Of a DNA stretch of 64,000 nt, positions 44,822-56,809 are shown piece by piece (the stretch's first letter is position 1; each line of letters opens with the position of its first letter). Under the pieces are notes generated by a model, which was not told the DNA's origin, ran no database searches, and saw only the letters and a program-made list of their open reading frames with translations. The translations under genes and the position numbers were made by a program. The DNA lies in NCBI GenBank assembly GCA_037074615.1, contig CM073532.1, positions 18,058,001 to 18,122,000 on the forward strand, written 5' to 3'. The DNA is from Leucaena leucocephala. Lineage: Eukaryota > Streptophyta > Magnoliopsida > Fabales > Fabaceae.

Positions 44822-44971
44822 ACAATGTTATCAGGGGGAGTAAACAAGTACTTGCTATACTTTTTTTTTAAGAATTTTTTTATTGTGTACTATTTTTCCT
44901 TCACTAGGTTTTTGTCCCAATGGATTTTTCCTAGTAAGGTTTTAATGAGGCACAATATTAATTATGGACAT

Positions 44972-44982
44972 CCAAGGGGGAG
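44972..44982 (+). promoter_or_regulatory. Copia C polypurine tract
   Basis: CCAAGGGGGAG immediately before the 3' LTR. Confidence 0.9.
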
Positions 44983-45291
44983 TGTTATAAATACTAAAGA
45001 AAATGGATGTCCATAACTACCAACCCTTAGGATTCCTTTTCTCTTAATGTCCTTAACTTCATAACCTCCTCAATGAATTGCTTGGAGGAGTTTCTTATTG
45101 TAAAATGTCATTATGTTACCATTTATTCCTTTGTAACCTTTGCATTAGCTTTAAGGGTTTGGGGTCTATAAATAGAGGTAATGTAGAAGAGAAAAAGATA
45201 CCAATGTGAATGAGAAATACTCCCTTTGCTCTCCTCTAAATTCTTGTCTTGTTGTCCTCTTCTCTTCTCTAATTTTCTTATTTTTATAACA
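44983..45291 (+). repeat. Copia C 3' LTR
   Basis: 309 bp, TGTTATAA...TATAACA, with TATAAATA at 45177-45184. 12 mismatches to the 5' LTR. Confidence 0.95.
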
Positions 45292-48200
45292 AATATAACT
45301 TTTAGGGATTTATTATAATGGGGGTAAAAGAGTAAATATCACTTAAAAAACACTTTTTAAAATCTTTTAAAAATATTTCTAACAGTGTTAACAGATTGGA
45401 TTAAACTGTATGTTTTTAAAATAGAAGGGATATCCATGTAATTAAGGTATAATTGAAGAGATGTCAAGGTATTTTACTCTTTTATTTATGATGCATCTTA
45501 TTAATTTTTTAAAAAAATTAGAACTGAAACTGAAAATATTTTGTAATTTATATTTATAAGCCATTCAAAGTCTAGTAGTCCAATCATCATCTATCTTTCC
45601 TTCTTTTAATATTCATTGGTTCATTAATAAATGATATATAATTTAATGGGAGAAAGAAAGTGCTAATTTGTATTTATTATAAGGTACACATGTTCTCCTT
45701 AATGTAAAAATTAGTTAGAGAGTTTGATTTAGTCATAAATATAAAATCTCAATTTATTTTATATAATATTTATTATTTTTTTCTAAACTAATTTACTTAA
45801 TTTATAAACTAATATATAATATAATGTTATATATGAATATTTTGAGGAGATCATGTCATATTTATTATAATTAACTAATTTATTTAATTTTTTAATTTAT
45901 ATAAATTAGTCAGCTAAATTTTATATTAATGATCGGGAGAGAGTATGTTATAAACTTTAACTTTAGGATGATGAGCACAATAAAGATATTTTGAAATTAT
46001 CATTATCCAATTTTCAGGTCTATATATCATACATTTGACTTATACTAAACTCAAATTTCATCGTAAAAAATGCCTTGATATAATTTCATATTAAGATTCT
46101 AAGGGCCCATCATAGCCGAAAGCCTATAGATGCAAAGGAGAGAGAGACTTGGATCCAAGAGTGGGATGTGAAACTTTTTAACACAGAAGGCAGAACAAAA
46201 CGGTGAAACTGTTTTTAATATTTTAAAAAATAAAACAAAATAAAACGGAGCGGAAGTGCAAGGGTGAGCGTAGAGCGGCTGAGAGGCTGAGAACTGAGAA
46301 CTGAGGAGGAGGTTATTTGTAGAGAGAGAAAGGTTAGTTATACGCAATATAATTAAGCAATCAACACATTCTTCACAAAAATATATAAAAGCAAAGGTCA
46401 GTAGCATGATGTGTCATCGTAGCTACGTCTCTTCTTGCAATTCCTCATTTGATGATATAATAATGCCTCTCTCTTAACACCTCTCATTTTAAATCCCTAT
46501 TAAAGTATCACATCTTAAAAACGATGCCTTCAACAAATCCTTTCAAACGTGTTGAAATCATATAATTTGTTGCAACCACGATTAATTAATATCTAACATT
46601 TGGTTAAATTTCATACATCACGCATTACATGTAATCCTAATACATTCTACTTATTCAAGATGTATATGTGAAAGTAATGTTTTAAGAGTCAAATCAAGCA
46701 TTGAATACGAAATACAATAATTTACAGTTCGCACCGGTTAGATTGATGGTCAAATTGGTGGTGTAATAATTAAATAAAAATAATATTATATATATAAGTA
46801 ATACATGCTTAAAAATAAAATATTAAAAAGATAAAATAAACTTAGTATATTGACAAATATAGTTGGATGAAGGATTAAAAAACCCAAATAAGTCCTTTCC
46901 CCTATCTTCTATCTTCTTCCTCATTATTGTTGTCATATATATAATTAAAAAAAGGTAAAAGTTAGATAAATAATTATTATTTGACAAAATAAAATTTCTT
47001 ATTTGTATAAAAAAAACTTGCTTATTTGATATAGAAAGGGATCCGTCAAGAAAATTGAAAGCCCATCAGGCTTCGCCAATTTCTCATTTACTCTTTACAG
47101 ACGAAATAATATTGTAACATGCACTAACGAGAATTAGTCTGAGTAGTAAGCGGCTCGGTATCGCATCAATTTAAAGGCTTTTGCTTTCAAGAAAGTTGTC
47201 AATGTGTTAACCATTGAGTCTAATGCATTATCCAAGGTTGTGGTTTCTTATAAAGCTTTATGAAAACCTTACTAAACGCATTAACTTCCTCTTTAACGTA
47301 AACTAAAGGCTTTTGCCCTCATTGTGAGAGTTATGTAATTGTGAACTTAGTTCATTTACTATATTCATGAGAGATCCTAAGGTGGTTTAACCTTAGAAGA
47401 AGTTGCCAGGTTTGCAATATGAAGTTGTAAAGTTGTCAGGCTTAGTAATCAAGTTTTGGAGTTGTAGTAGTCGCAAGTGTCCTTTGTTTGAAACTTGCAA
47501 GATAGTGAAAATCTAAGGGTAATATTGAGGATTGGATGTAGGCCAAAGATTTTGGGATGAATGAGAATAAATTATGGGAAAAAGACAAAAAAAATCCATC
47601 TTAATTTTAGAAAGACAAATTGGGCATCTCAATATTAAAAAAGACAGATTGGACAGGAGGCCCAATCTGTCATTTCCAAATTGTTGGGCAAAGACCAAAT
47701 TAGCCCTCTGTAAATGAAGCTAAAGGCGAGGACATCACTCTCAAACACGCATATCATCCCAAGAGAGAGCCTGAGTCATTAGAGCACGCTTTAAATTTGG
47801 CGACCTCAATCCAACACCACAAAGCCTCAATCCAGCACCATCTAAGCCTCATTCCCCGACCATAAAAGAGTGTGGGCCGCCTTTATTCTCGAGGATTGTC
47901 ATCGTGGAAGGTCAGTTTGCGTTTAGGAATGGGAGGAAGATTAGGTTTAGCGATTAGGTAAGACGCCTTGCTGGGAACCTTTCATTTTTTCACAATCGTC
48001 ACCCTTACGTAGGTATTGCTTGTTGCATTCAACCGGAGTTTGCAGTTGCAAAGAGCTCTGTGACGAAGACTACTTGAACACTCTTAATCCACATTTGGGA
48101 TTGTACTATCTTCTGATCTGTTTATCCTCCAACACAAAGGTGAAGTTTTGTTGTTGTTAAGTTCTTTATCTAAAATGGTTATCCTGAGCTTTATCTAAAA

Positions 48201-48923
48201 TCCCTTTCTGTCTGGTTTATCCTTCTGAAATTTGATGTATTTTTGTTGGCTGATTTAATATAACTACCGATTGATCTAGAATTTGAGTTAGGTTGAGTCC
48301 CAATAAGGGGGAAGTTCTTCCATTGTGTTTTTTCAACTTTAACTACCTGACTAGTTTACCCATGTGTGTTATGGACATCGTTAGGTCTTAGAATAGCTGT
48401 GATACCCAATACTGGGAAGATCCCTAGGTTGTCAATCTGTTAGAGCTTATGCTTCGCAATTGTTAAAAATAGAAATAGGTGATGATATTGTATTTGAAGT
48501 TGTGGTATTCATCTGAAGAATGTGTCTTTCAATTAGCTTTACTTGCTTTAAATGAAGTCCAGAAAATGGGGTTTAGTCCTTGTTAGAACTTATTAATTCG
48601 TATTTATTTTGTTTAGAATATGTTTTGATTATAGCACTTTTTTGAACCCATGTTGGTTTTACTGGCAATGTTTTTGTCATCATTTTTTCGCTTGGATTAT
48701 AAAGTTTTGTTTACACTGCTATGTTTTGCTATAGAAATTTATTTACCTATGCTTTTATTATGGAGGAATTACATCCAATTTCATCATGAGTATGTTCAGC
48801 CACATAGCTGATGTGATTTGATCATGCTTTTAGTGTTAAGGTATATGTAGTTGTTGATTTATCTGTGGTCAAACAAGAGAGATTAGTAGTTACAAATTAG
48901 CATTACATAATATTGATAATTCC
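45292..48923. other. Long non-coding interval
   Basis: Mostly AT-rich. I see no ORF of interest, RNA gene or repeat. From ~47700 base composition becomes more balanced and could be the 5' UTR and first introns of the gene whose HMG-like exon lies at 48938; this is speculation. Confidence 0.5.
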
Positions 48924-48937
48924 TTGGGTTTCTCCAG

Positions 48938-49166
48938 GAACAAGTTGTATGGATTTATTGCTAGCTCTGTTTATGTTACTAACCATGTACTGGATGTTTT
49001 TGAGAAGAAAAAAATGGCATTTCAAGGAGGGCTAAGCAAACAAGTTAGGAATCCGTACATTCTCTTTCACAATGAACTCATCCGTTCGAACAAGAAGTTC
49101 AAGAACATGAATGAACAAGCTAAGGAGGCTGCATTGGCCTGGAAGGACTTGTCTACTGATGAGTAG
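48938..49166 (+). pseudogene. HMG-box-like exon fragment
   Basis: After a good splice acceptor (TTTCTCCAG, ending 48937) a frame reads 'NKLYGFIASSVYVTNHVLDV', then 'RNPYILFHNELIRSNKKFK' and 'MNEQAKEAALAWKDLSTDE', a stop, then 'KWYRE'. The pattern (P..LF..EL......A......W..LS..EK..Y) fits an HMG box. The exon breaks off at ~49205, where gypsy gag begins. It may be a host gene fragment or part of a transposon-carried gene like the HMG-like segment at 16662-16955. Confidence 0.45.
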
Positions 49167-49204
49167 AAGTGGTATAGAGAATAGTTACATAGTTCACATG
49201 CTGC

Positions 49205-49586
49205 TGACCCAATTTTCTGCTACATGTACTTCAAATGTCCCTTCGAATATGGGAGGATTGTGTTTGCAAAATCGCACCATCCATTGTTGGATGCCAACTG
49301 CCTCCTCCCTTGATTCAACCCTTCTCTGGGGCTGTTCCGCTTGCTGTGGTACTTCTTCAGGTTCTCTACTAGTTGCTCCTGAAGGCTCTGGCGGTCTTAA
49401 ATTATTTACAGCTGCTGCTACTGCCGCGGCTATGGCAGCATCTCTTTCTTGTTCATTTCGTGCTTGAGCAGCTCTCATTTCTTCTATCATCTTTTGTTGC
49501 TGTTCTAGACGTTCTAGAATCATTTGATTAAGGTTTCCAGCCTCTCGGGGTTCCTCAGCTGGAATAGTTCTCCTCGTTCGTACCAT
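49205..49586 (-). pseudogene. Gypsy gag, N-terminal part
   Basis: The start is the ATG at 49586 (MVRTRRTIPAEEPREAG); the plus-strand copy has ATA at this codon. A Gln/Glu coiled-coil-like stretch and an Ala run (AAIAAAVAAAV) follow, then 'WMVRFCKHNPPIFEGTFEVH', the start of the retrotransposon gag domain. It is cut at 49205. Confidence 0.88.
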
Positions 49587-49724
49587 TTTGTTATACTTAA
49601 AAACAGAAAGGAATACGATAAATAACATAATTCCTTTACATTTTATTCCAAACATAATATACATACAGAGTATATGTACCTATCACAGTACCATTCTAGT
49701 CCTTTATACATTGGAAATATTACT

Positions 49725-50423
49725 CTAATTTTTCTTAAACTTCATTCTAATATATTCTCCTACTAGGTAGATCCAGTCGGATATGGTACAATATGATTCT
49801 CTATCAAAATACTGGTCCAACTCTGATCTCCAGGTAGGAGTCTTTGGCAATACATCATTCATAATTTCTAGCCAAAGCCCCATGGTTAACACATTTGGAT
49901 CCCAGGCTTGATATATGGCTTTCATCCTTGTGATAAACTCCTGGTAGACCGAATAATCTTGATCTATGTTTTCGAACAGGGTCTGCCTCAACTCGTATAG
50001 TTGTCGGGCTAATGCTACCAAGCTCTCAAGTTGCTCTCTACTCAGGTTCCTCCCTGGGATCATTCTTACGATTAACCCTCCCAAATACATTTCTACTGGA
50101 GTCACTTCGGGCATACTGGGACCTGGCGCATTACTCTGATCACGTACTTGGCTGGATCCTGAACTGTCTGTTATATTCAAGGGTACCGCACTTATAGGAA
50201 TGGCAGGAATAGGGCCTTCTATCACCATCACCTCCTGATCATCACTCGGGAAGTTTGATCCTACTGAGGAACTTTCCTCTTCAGAGTTACCAACTACCGA
50301 AGGTGTCCAAGGGTCAGAATCATTGCTCCTTATCTCCTCTTCTGAACTATCTGAACTAGAGACCTCTTGTCTAACCTCCCATTGGTTTACTGTAGTTTCA
50401 GACCCAAATCTATGTCTAGCCAT
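49725..50423 (-). CDS. Extra ORF upstream of gypsy gag, intact (232 codons)
   Basis: An uninterrupted 232-codon ORF between PBS and gag. The N-terminus is 'MARHRFGSETTVNQWEVRQE', followed by a Ser/Asp/Glu-rich region (~20-65), a Pro/Ile-rich hinge ('IPAIPISAVPLNITDSSGSS'), and from ~105 a helical-looking domain: 'SREQLESLVALARQLYELRQ', 'YQEFITRMKAIYQAWDPNV', 'WLEIMNDVLPKTPTWRSELD'. It ends 'IRMKFKKN'. The plus-strand copy (60632-61327) keeps the same ORF with one nonsense codon. I do not recognise a family. Position and conservation suggest a real element protein. Confidence 0.75.
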   Translation of the reverse strand: MARHRFGSETTVNQWEVRQEVSSSDSSEEEIRSNDSDPWTPSVVGNSEEESSSVGSNFPSDDQEVMVIEGPIPAIPISAVPLNITDSSGSSQVRDQSNAPGPSMPEVTPVEMYLGGLIVRMIPGRNLSREQLESLVALARQLYELRQTLFENIDQDYSVYQEFITRMKAIYQAWDPNVLTMGLWLEIMNDVLPKTPTWRSELDQYFDRESYCTISDWIYLVGEYIRMKFKKN

Positions 50424-50520
50424 CCTGCAAACACTAACTTAGTGTCAATTATGACGGCTTATCATGGTATATCTTTCTATAAATCATCTACTCAGAGCAT
50501 TTCTTAAGCCAGAATCCTTT

Positions 50521-50532
50521 GCTCTGATACCA
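50521..50532 (-). promoter_or_regulatory. Gypsy primer-binding site (tRNA-iMet)
   Basis: TGGTATCAGAGC on the minus strand, three bases after the LTR end. Confidence 0.93.
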
Positions 50533-50535
50533 AAA

Positions 50536-53359
50536 TGTCACATTCTTATTTTTATACATCTTAGGGACCATTCAGTAGCACTTAAACCACTTTCAGGGTC
50601 ATTGAAGTCTAAACACTTAATCTGGAATTTTATTCATATCGAGTAATGTTCACTGTGGCAAATTCCAGATGAGTGACCTGATTTTGAAAATTCATAACTA
50701 ATTCTAGAAAAATATAAATGAAGTGGTTCAAATTGCTACATGAAGATAACTCAAATATATTTCAGGGAAAAATCATTGGTTGACCAATCCTTGACAAATT
50801 TAACGTGGGTCAACGTTTCAATCTTACTGTTCATCCAATGACTTTCTCCTGAATCCAGCATTCTGGTCCCAACTTTAACAATTTATATCTTTTCGTGTAT
50901 ACATCCAAATTAGACATTATATATATCAAATTAAAGCTTAGTATGTCTAATTTTTACCCTAAAAGTTTCGTACATTAATTCAATCATTTACTATTTTTAA
51001 TGATTTATCAAACAGGAATGGGTCTTCAGTTACTGTTCACTGAGCCTATTTTCAGCATTTAGTCTTTACATACCCAAGCATACAACCAACACATATCAGT
51101 CATACAGGCCAGATAACAATTAATATCAAATAATCAACTGTTATATATCAGTGCATGATTAACTCCCTCATATTTTATTACATCATTCTCTGTCTAAAAT
51201 CCGGCAGCATAACTGCTACAATTCTTCTTTAGAAAGTAACCGATGTTGTACCGATTCGGTAATTCCCTTATGAGAACTACCATTCTACGTAGTACCTAGG
51301 AAAGACTGGATGAACCTGCTGGGTCCACTCACTTCTAGCCTCCTTAGACAGCACTATGTACACAGTACGTATCAGTTCCTTTCTTTGTTCCGTCTTCGTT
51401 GCCGGAATTTCGGCAGCCTACCGGCGTCTCTTAAGATTTCCAAATTTTATTTTGACAGAACCTCCCCTGTAATGTTATGTTTGGGAATGAGATTCAAAAG
51501 AATCCCAGTAACAATAACCATAACAAAATATGTAATGCAGAGTGACGGTGCTTGCTTGTGACTGTGTACAGATAAGTATGCTGCATGCTTCCATATTCAA
51601 TAACATATGATCATAGCATTGGAATAGAGCTTCAAGCATAACATATAGGACAACAATCAACCAAACAAAACAACACATCACAAAGACATTACATAAGAGC
51701 TAGGATTAGTTGTTACCTTAAAAGCAGTGCTTTAGAACTTCCCTACTACTTCCAACTTCACCAGAACTTCCTTACTTCTTTCTTTCTCACACTTTCTCTC
51801 TCAAGAACTTCTCTCTTCCTTTCTTCCTTGCTTATGCCGAAATGAGGGGCTAGGTGGGGGTATTTATAGTGTTGAGCAATGGCAATCTTGTAATTAGGAA
51901 GACTTATGATCCTGTGGTCCTGGTTTTTCCTGGAATTTCCTATTTTCTTTAATTCTTTTTTACTGCATCACCCTGGACACCTCATGGGACACCTCATAGG
52001 ACACCTCACCACCCATATGCTTCATGTGACGAAATTTGGAGGTTCTGGAAGCTTTTTGGTCCAATCCGGTACCGGCCCAGTCCATCGCCTCGAAAAACGT
52101 GCCGTTTTCTGAATCTGATGTTTCTGAAGATCCTTTTTATGTCTACTGACCTCACATTTAGTATCTAGACCCTTTATATCATTACCTTTTTAATACTGGG
52201 TCCAGACTCAATTACAGATCCCCTGCGAAATGACCAAAATGCCCTTGGTGCCCTATCTTGTCCTATTTTAACCCTAAGGGCAAAATCGTCATTTCACACC
52301 TTTCTGGACCCGGTCAAAGCTTATACTGGCTCTAGTCAACCTTATTTAGACATGTCTTGACCTCTGGGTCTGTCCAAATTGACCAGAATACCCTTTATTC
52401 ATCTGCTGCCCTTTTTGTACAACATAGGGGCATTTTCGTAATTTCGCACTTTTCCGGGGTTCTGCTGGACACTGGCCCACCTATCAGTCCAAGAGTCTTA
52501 TTGGGCCTCTAATGGCGCCATTTTTTGGCTTCCTGGGTCCCTTACCTGTACGGCACGCATTACGAGGAATCTTCCTTTAACACAGTTCATTGAATATTTT
52601 AACTATTATTTACCGATTATACACCTTTTCCGGACACCGGCTCTTTTTCCCAGATATAGTGTCCTACTGTGTTCAGGCATCGTTGGGGGTTATAACGGTC
52701 ATCTGACCGAAGTCATCCGATCGCATTCAGCCCCTTTAAAAATACCGATAAATCTCCTACCCGGATCCCCGGAGGCCTCACACTCCGTCTGGATTTTTTA
52801 TTTTGTGAATAACTTTTCCTACAGACCTCCTATCGGTATCCTGTCAGTTTCCCGACATCCGCCCCATAAAGGCGCATCATCCTGTATTTTCCCACTTATA
52901 TCTGAAATCTAGGGTATCCGGTATAAATTTTTATAACTTTTGGACGATCAGTCCATTTCTGGCTATCTGGAGTCTTCAAAAATTCCGGTATTAGGCTTGG
53001 TTACCCGGCGTCACCTGCCCTACCTTCTGGTAGAATCTGGGACTGAAATGCTGTCGGGCGGTGCAAACCACTTCTGGCCTATTTTCTTTAATTACACTTT
53101 AGCCCCAGGGAACTTTTCCTTCTTTATAATTAAGTCCCTTAATTTGGCTAAAATTACACTTTAAGACCCCACATTTTTGTCTACCTTTCATTCCTAACTT
53201 TAAACTTTCCATAATTGCATTTAGGTCCCTTAATTTCCTTTCTTTTGCAATTTAATCCTTTTCTTTACATAAAGGTCCACATGTTTTTCCGGAAACAGAG
53301 CTCATATATTCCGTTTAATCTGTACATAGGAACCAGTACAGAAAATTAAGGATATTACA
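50536..53359 (-). repeat. Gypsy 5' LTR (minus)
   Basis: A 2824 bp LTR from TGTAATATCC (53359) to ...TGACA (50536). TATA box at 51861-51868 (minus). The inner ~2 kb matches the palindrome LTRs almost exactly (18250-19370), while its first ~780 bp are of the other U3 type. Confidence 0.93.
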
Positions 53360-53524
53360 TAAACCAGTCACAAACTAGTGACATTAGGCAAACACATTCC
53401 CCTGTACGACAGTTGAAGTGTTAACCTTGTAATGACCATGACAAAATTTTGTAATCACTATGTACATACTTTTTGTCAATGGTAATCAGCTATGTTTTAT
53501 TCCCCTATGGTGTTTGGCAGGGCC

Positions 53525-54180
53525 CCAATGTCATTTGCAATTTCCCAATGTTGGTTGCAACTTCCCCAATGTGTTTAAAACTTGCCCAATGGGATTTGTA
53601 ACTTTGACAATGGGGTCTGCAACTTTCCCAATGGTGGTTGCAACTTCCTCCTTGTGTTTTCAACTTGCCAAATGGGATTTGTAACTTAATCAATGGTATT
53701 TGCAACTTTAACAATGGGGTTTGCAACTTTCTCAATGGTGGTTGCAACTTCCCCGCTATATTTGCAACTCGCCCAATGGGATTTGCAACTTGCCCAATGG
53801 TATTTGTAACTTTGACAATGGGGTTTGCAACTTTCCCAATGGTGGTTGCAAATTGCCCAATGAGATTTGCAACTTAACCAATGGTATTAGCAACTTGCCA
53901 AATGGGATTTGCAACTTGCACAATGGGATTTGCAGCTTCTCCGATGTTGATTTGCAACTTCCCCAATGGCGTTTGCAACTTGCCCAATGGTATTTGCAAC
54001 TTAAACAATGGGAGATGCAACTTCCCCAATGGCGTTTGCACTTACTCAACGTGATGTGCAGCTTCCATAACATATGTTGGAATTCCGCAGTCTCATTTGC
54101 AACTTCAGCAATGATATTTGCAACTTATACAATGGTATTAACAACTTTTCTAATAGTGTTTGCAGCTTCACTGAGGCCAG
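53525..54180. repeat. MULE-2 subterminal 21 bp minisatellite
   Basis: About 30 units of roughly 21 bp, consensus near 'caatgggatttgcaacttgcc'-like text (core ATTTGCAACTT). Since 21 is a multiple of three, both strands carry ORFs with seven-residue repeats (NGICNLP on plus, LGKLQIP on minus). It resembles the MULE-1 array in place and core. Confidence 0.92.
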
Positions 54181-54395
54181 TAGCAAAAAATATTCTACTC
54201 ATAACAACAGTTACATTACATATGAACAAATGAACAACAGCTCTTAGTACCACACTTCACCATACTGTTATGAATGATTAACGCTATACATCATCTTCCA
54301 TGCACTATACACTTTCTTGTTATACCCTAAACATCATGGACAAAAAAGGTAAGATAACTACCAAATAATCATCCGTCATAGACTAACAGCCAACT
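54181..54395. other. Spacer between minisatellite and MULE-2 transposase
   Basis: Non-coding 3' flank of the transposase. No features seen. Confidence 0.6.
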
Positions 54396-56809
54396 TCACA
54401 TTAGATTTGGATTTTTACATATTCTTTTAGTGTGCCCAGCTTGATGGTAGGTGCTGCAGTGATATATCTTCTTGTTTTGGAATTGAGATTTTGTCCTTTT
54501 AGTTCTTGGCCTTCCTGGTGGTCTGGTTGTAAGAGGTGGTGTAAGACATATTTGGTCATTTCTATTTTGCAGTCGATAGTTATTGGGTTGTGGCATGTCA
54601 AGTGTGACCACTGGAATCATGGTCCTTCTATAAATCTTTTGCTGGGATGTAATCTTGGAGCACTCATCAACATAATCGTATACATTGAGATGCGAAGCCT
54701 TCATAGCCATACAAGTGTGTGCACATGGGATGCCTGACATTTGCCACTCCGCACAGCTGCATTCATGTGAACCAAGATTCACATGTAAGGCTCCTTCAGA
54801 GGTATGTACACAGACCTACCCTCCGCCATAAGTTACAGGAGTCATATGCTTAGCAGTATCCACATTCTCCATCTCTTTTGCATTTATGTTTGGGCCTACA
54901 CAATTTTTCCATTTACTTATAGCTATTGTTGATGCATACATCTTCTTAGCCACTTTCCCGCGATGCTCATGGATCAGTTGGGTAATGTTATGGCGTCTCT
55001 CTTTCATAATCCATGCATTAAAGGACTCAGCAACATTTGTTGTTGTATTATCCCACCGTTTAAATGGAAACTTGCTGAGTGCTCACTTTTCTACGTCACC
55101 ATGATTGACAACCCACTCATATAACTGCATATTGAAAGCTCTCATGTTTTCCATTGCTTTGTGAAAATCAGTGCCAAGCCTTGCAAATGCAATATCATTA
55201 AGCAACTTCAGTCCATCATCCCTTGCTTGTCCACTCATCTTTCTCTTACCTCTATTTAGTTTAATTATCTGTATGCTAAAGTTCTCCTTGACATGCCTAT
55301 AATAGTATGCATGGATTTTACTTCTGAATATTGCTTCGACAGCACCGGCTATTGCCTTGTGACGGCCAGACACAATTGTCACTTGCATAGACCCAACTAT
55401 TCGTTTAATCATGTAAAGAAACCATGTCCAGCTCTAATGTCTCTCCCTTCACAATTGCGAATGCAAATGGAAACAATTCATTATCTGCATCATAAGCAGT
55501 AGCTGCCAACAACGTCCCCTTGTAGGGTCCACTTAAATGAGTTTCGTCAATGTACAGGACACGTCTACAACCAGCAATAAACCCTTCTATACAACATCCA
55601 TACGCTATGAATACACGCTCAAATATGTTCCCACTAGCCACCCATTCAGCCACAGTTTTGTCATCACTTTCCTTCAACCATTCACATATCCATGGTATTA
55701 ACATATAAGACTGATCAGGTCTGCCATATATGTCCTCCAATGCTTTTTCTTTTGCCCTATATGCTTGCTTATATGTCAACTTCACGCCATAATCTCTCTC
55801 CAAACTCTTTCTTATTTCATTTGGACGCTTATCTACATGATCTCTCATCTCATCAATTATAATTGTTAATGTCAAGGTAGCACTTCCACCATGTGTCGCT
55901 TTAAGATTGTCTTGGGCACTATGAACTTGGTCGTTTCTGAATTTCGTCACACGTAGGAAAGGTGTGCTCTTGCCAAGTACTCTCGCAGTAATACGCCACG
56001 GACAACCTTCAACCTTATATGTCACGTACATATGATCCTTATAATTTTTTACATATTTGTACTCAAACCGATGCGCAATACTGAACTTGTGCAACGCCTT
56101 CTTAAATGCGTCCACATTTGCAAAAATCTGTATCCCTCCAACCAACTCTTCCTTCAATTTCACAGAGTTTATCGCAGCCATTGATGTTTGTGACCTTTGT
56201 ACTCCATATGGTATGCTTAAATTAAGTTATCTATCACCCCTATTAGTTATAGCTCCAACAGTAGTTTGCCCAAATATGGTCTCCAAATTGTTACCCTCGC
56301 TCCACAAAGAGGGGCACATTTATTTTGACACTCCAAACAAATCCTCAACACTGTCAGCAAAAAAATATGTTTTGCAAAAACATTAACACAATCAAATAAG
56401 TAACGACTTCCATGAATAACCACAAGAAATTTCACTTACATATCTGGATCATCCCTTTATTTTGGTATATTATCATTACTTTAACTGATAAATAAACATG
56501 TGCACTGCTATCATTAAACTGAAACAGATTATAAACTTCACTATCATCATTGAGATCTAGTAATATTCTCTCATCAAACTTCACTGTATATTTCATGACA
56601 CAAGTATTATCATCTATACCAAACAATCCACCTATCATTACCCTCAATTCTTCAAGTGTCATCCCCTCCTTTATCGATTTTACCTTCATATCCCCGCCAT
56701 TATATTTAACTCCACCTTCAACATTATATACAAAGTTCCCACCTACTTGGAAAAAATAACAAATTTTCTTTGAAGATGTCGAGCCAATGTTACATGTCAT
56801 CTTGGCCAA
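54396..56809 (-). pseudogene. MULE-2 Mutator-like transposase
   Basis: Better preserved than MULE-1. The N-terminus is MAKMTCNIGSTSSK (56809) with a PB1-like block. The MuDR domain (56181-55700) has 'AHRFEYKYVKNYKDHMYVTY' and 'CPWRITAR', then 'DYGVKLTYKQAYRAKEKAL'. The DDE domain has 'RVLYIDETHLSGPYKGTLLA', a frameshift at ~55410, 'WTWFLYMIKRIVGSMQVTIV' and 'SGRHKAI', where the second catalytic Asp is Gly. 'RWDNTTTNVAESFNAWI' is the conserved region before SWIM. The SWIM finger is 'CSC...CAHTC' and the tail 'CSTYHQAGHTKRIC' is a CCHC-like knuckle. Stops at ~55083 and ~54816. Not active as it stands. Confidence 0.9.

Larger units (their letters stand above)
38231..45291 (+). mobile_element. 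Copia element C with intact gag
   Basis: A 7061 bp Ty1/copia element with a 5' LTR at 38231-38539, PBS at 38540-38554, leader with a nested MITE, gag 40097-41149, pol 41316-44821, PPT 44972-44982 and 3' LTR 44983-45291. Perfect target duplication AATAT (38226-38230, 45292-45296). LTRs differ at 12 of 309 positions by hand count (3.9%). Gag and pol are separate ORFs, and pol is broken by at least six stops or frameshifts. Confidence 0.96.
49205..53359 (-). mobile_element. Gypsy element, 5' half, truncated (minus)
   Basis: A Ty3/gypsy element on the minus strand: 5' LTR 50536-53359, PBS 50521-50532, extra ORF 49725-50423, gag 49205-49586. It is cut inside gag after 'VAENWVS' and joined to the HMG-like exon; protease-RT-integrase and the 3' LTR are absent. 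Same family as 57478-62505. Confidence 0.92.

Noticed and set aside
47513..48140. Promoter and first exon of a host gene
   Set aside because: Base composition and position are suggestive, but I find no convincing ORF, TATA box or splice chain linking it to the 48938 exon.
53638..54233. Long ORFs with seven-residue repeats (NGICNLP / LGKLQIP) as possible repeat proteins
   Set aside because: They follow from a 21 bp tandem repeat with no stops in several frames on both strands; no start context or conservation supports translation.
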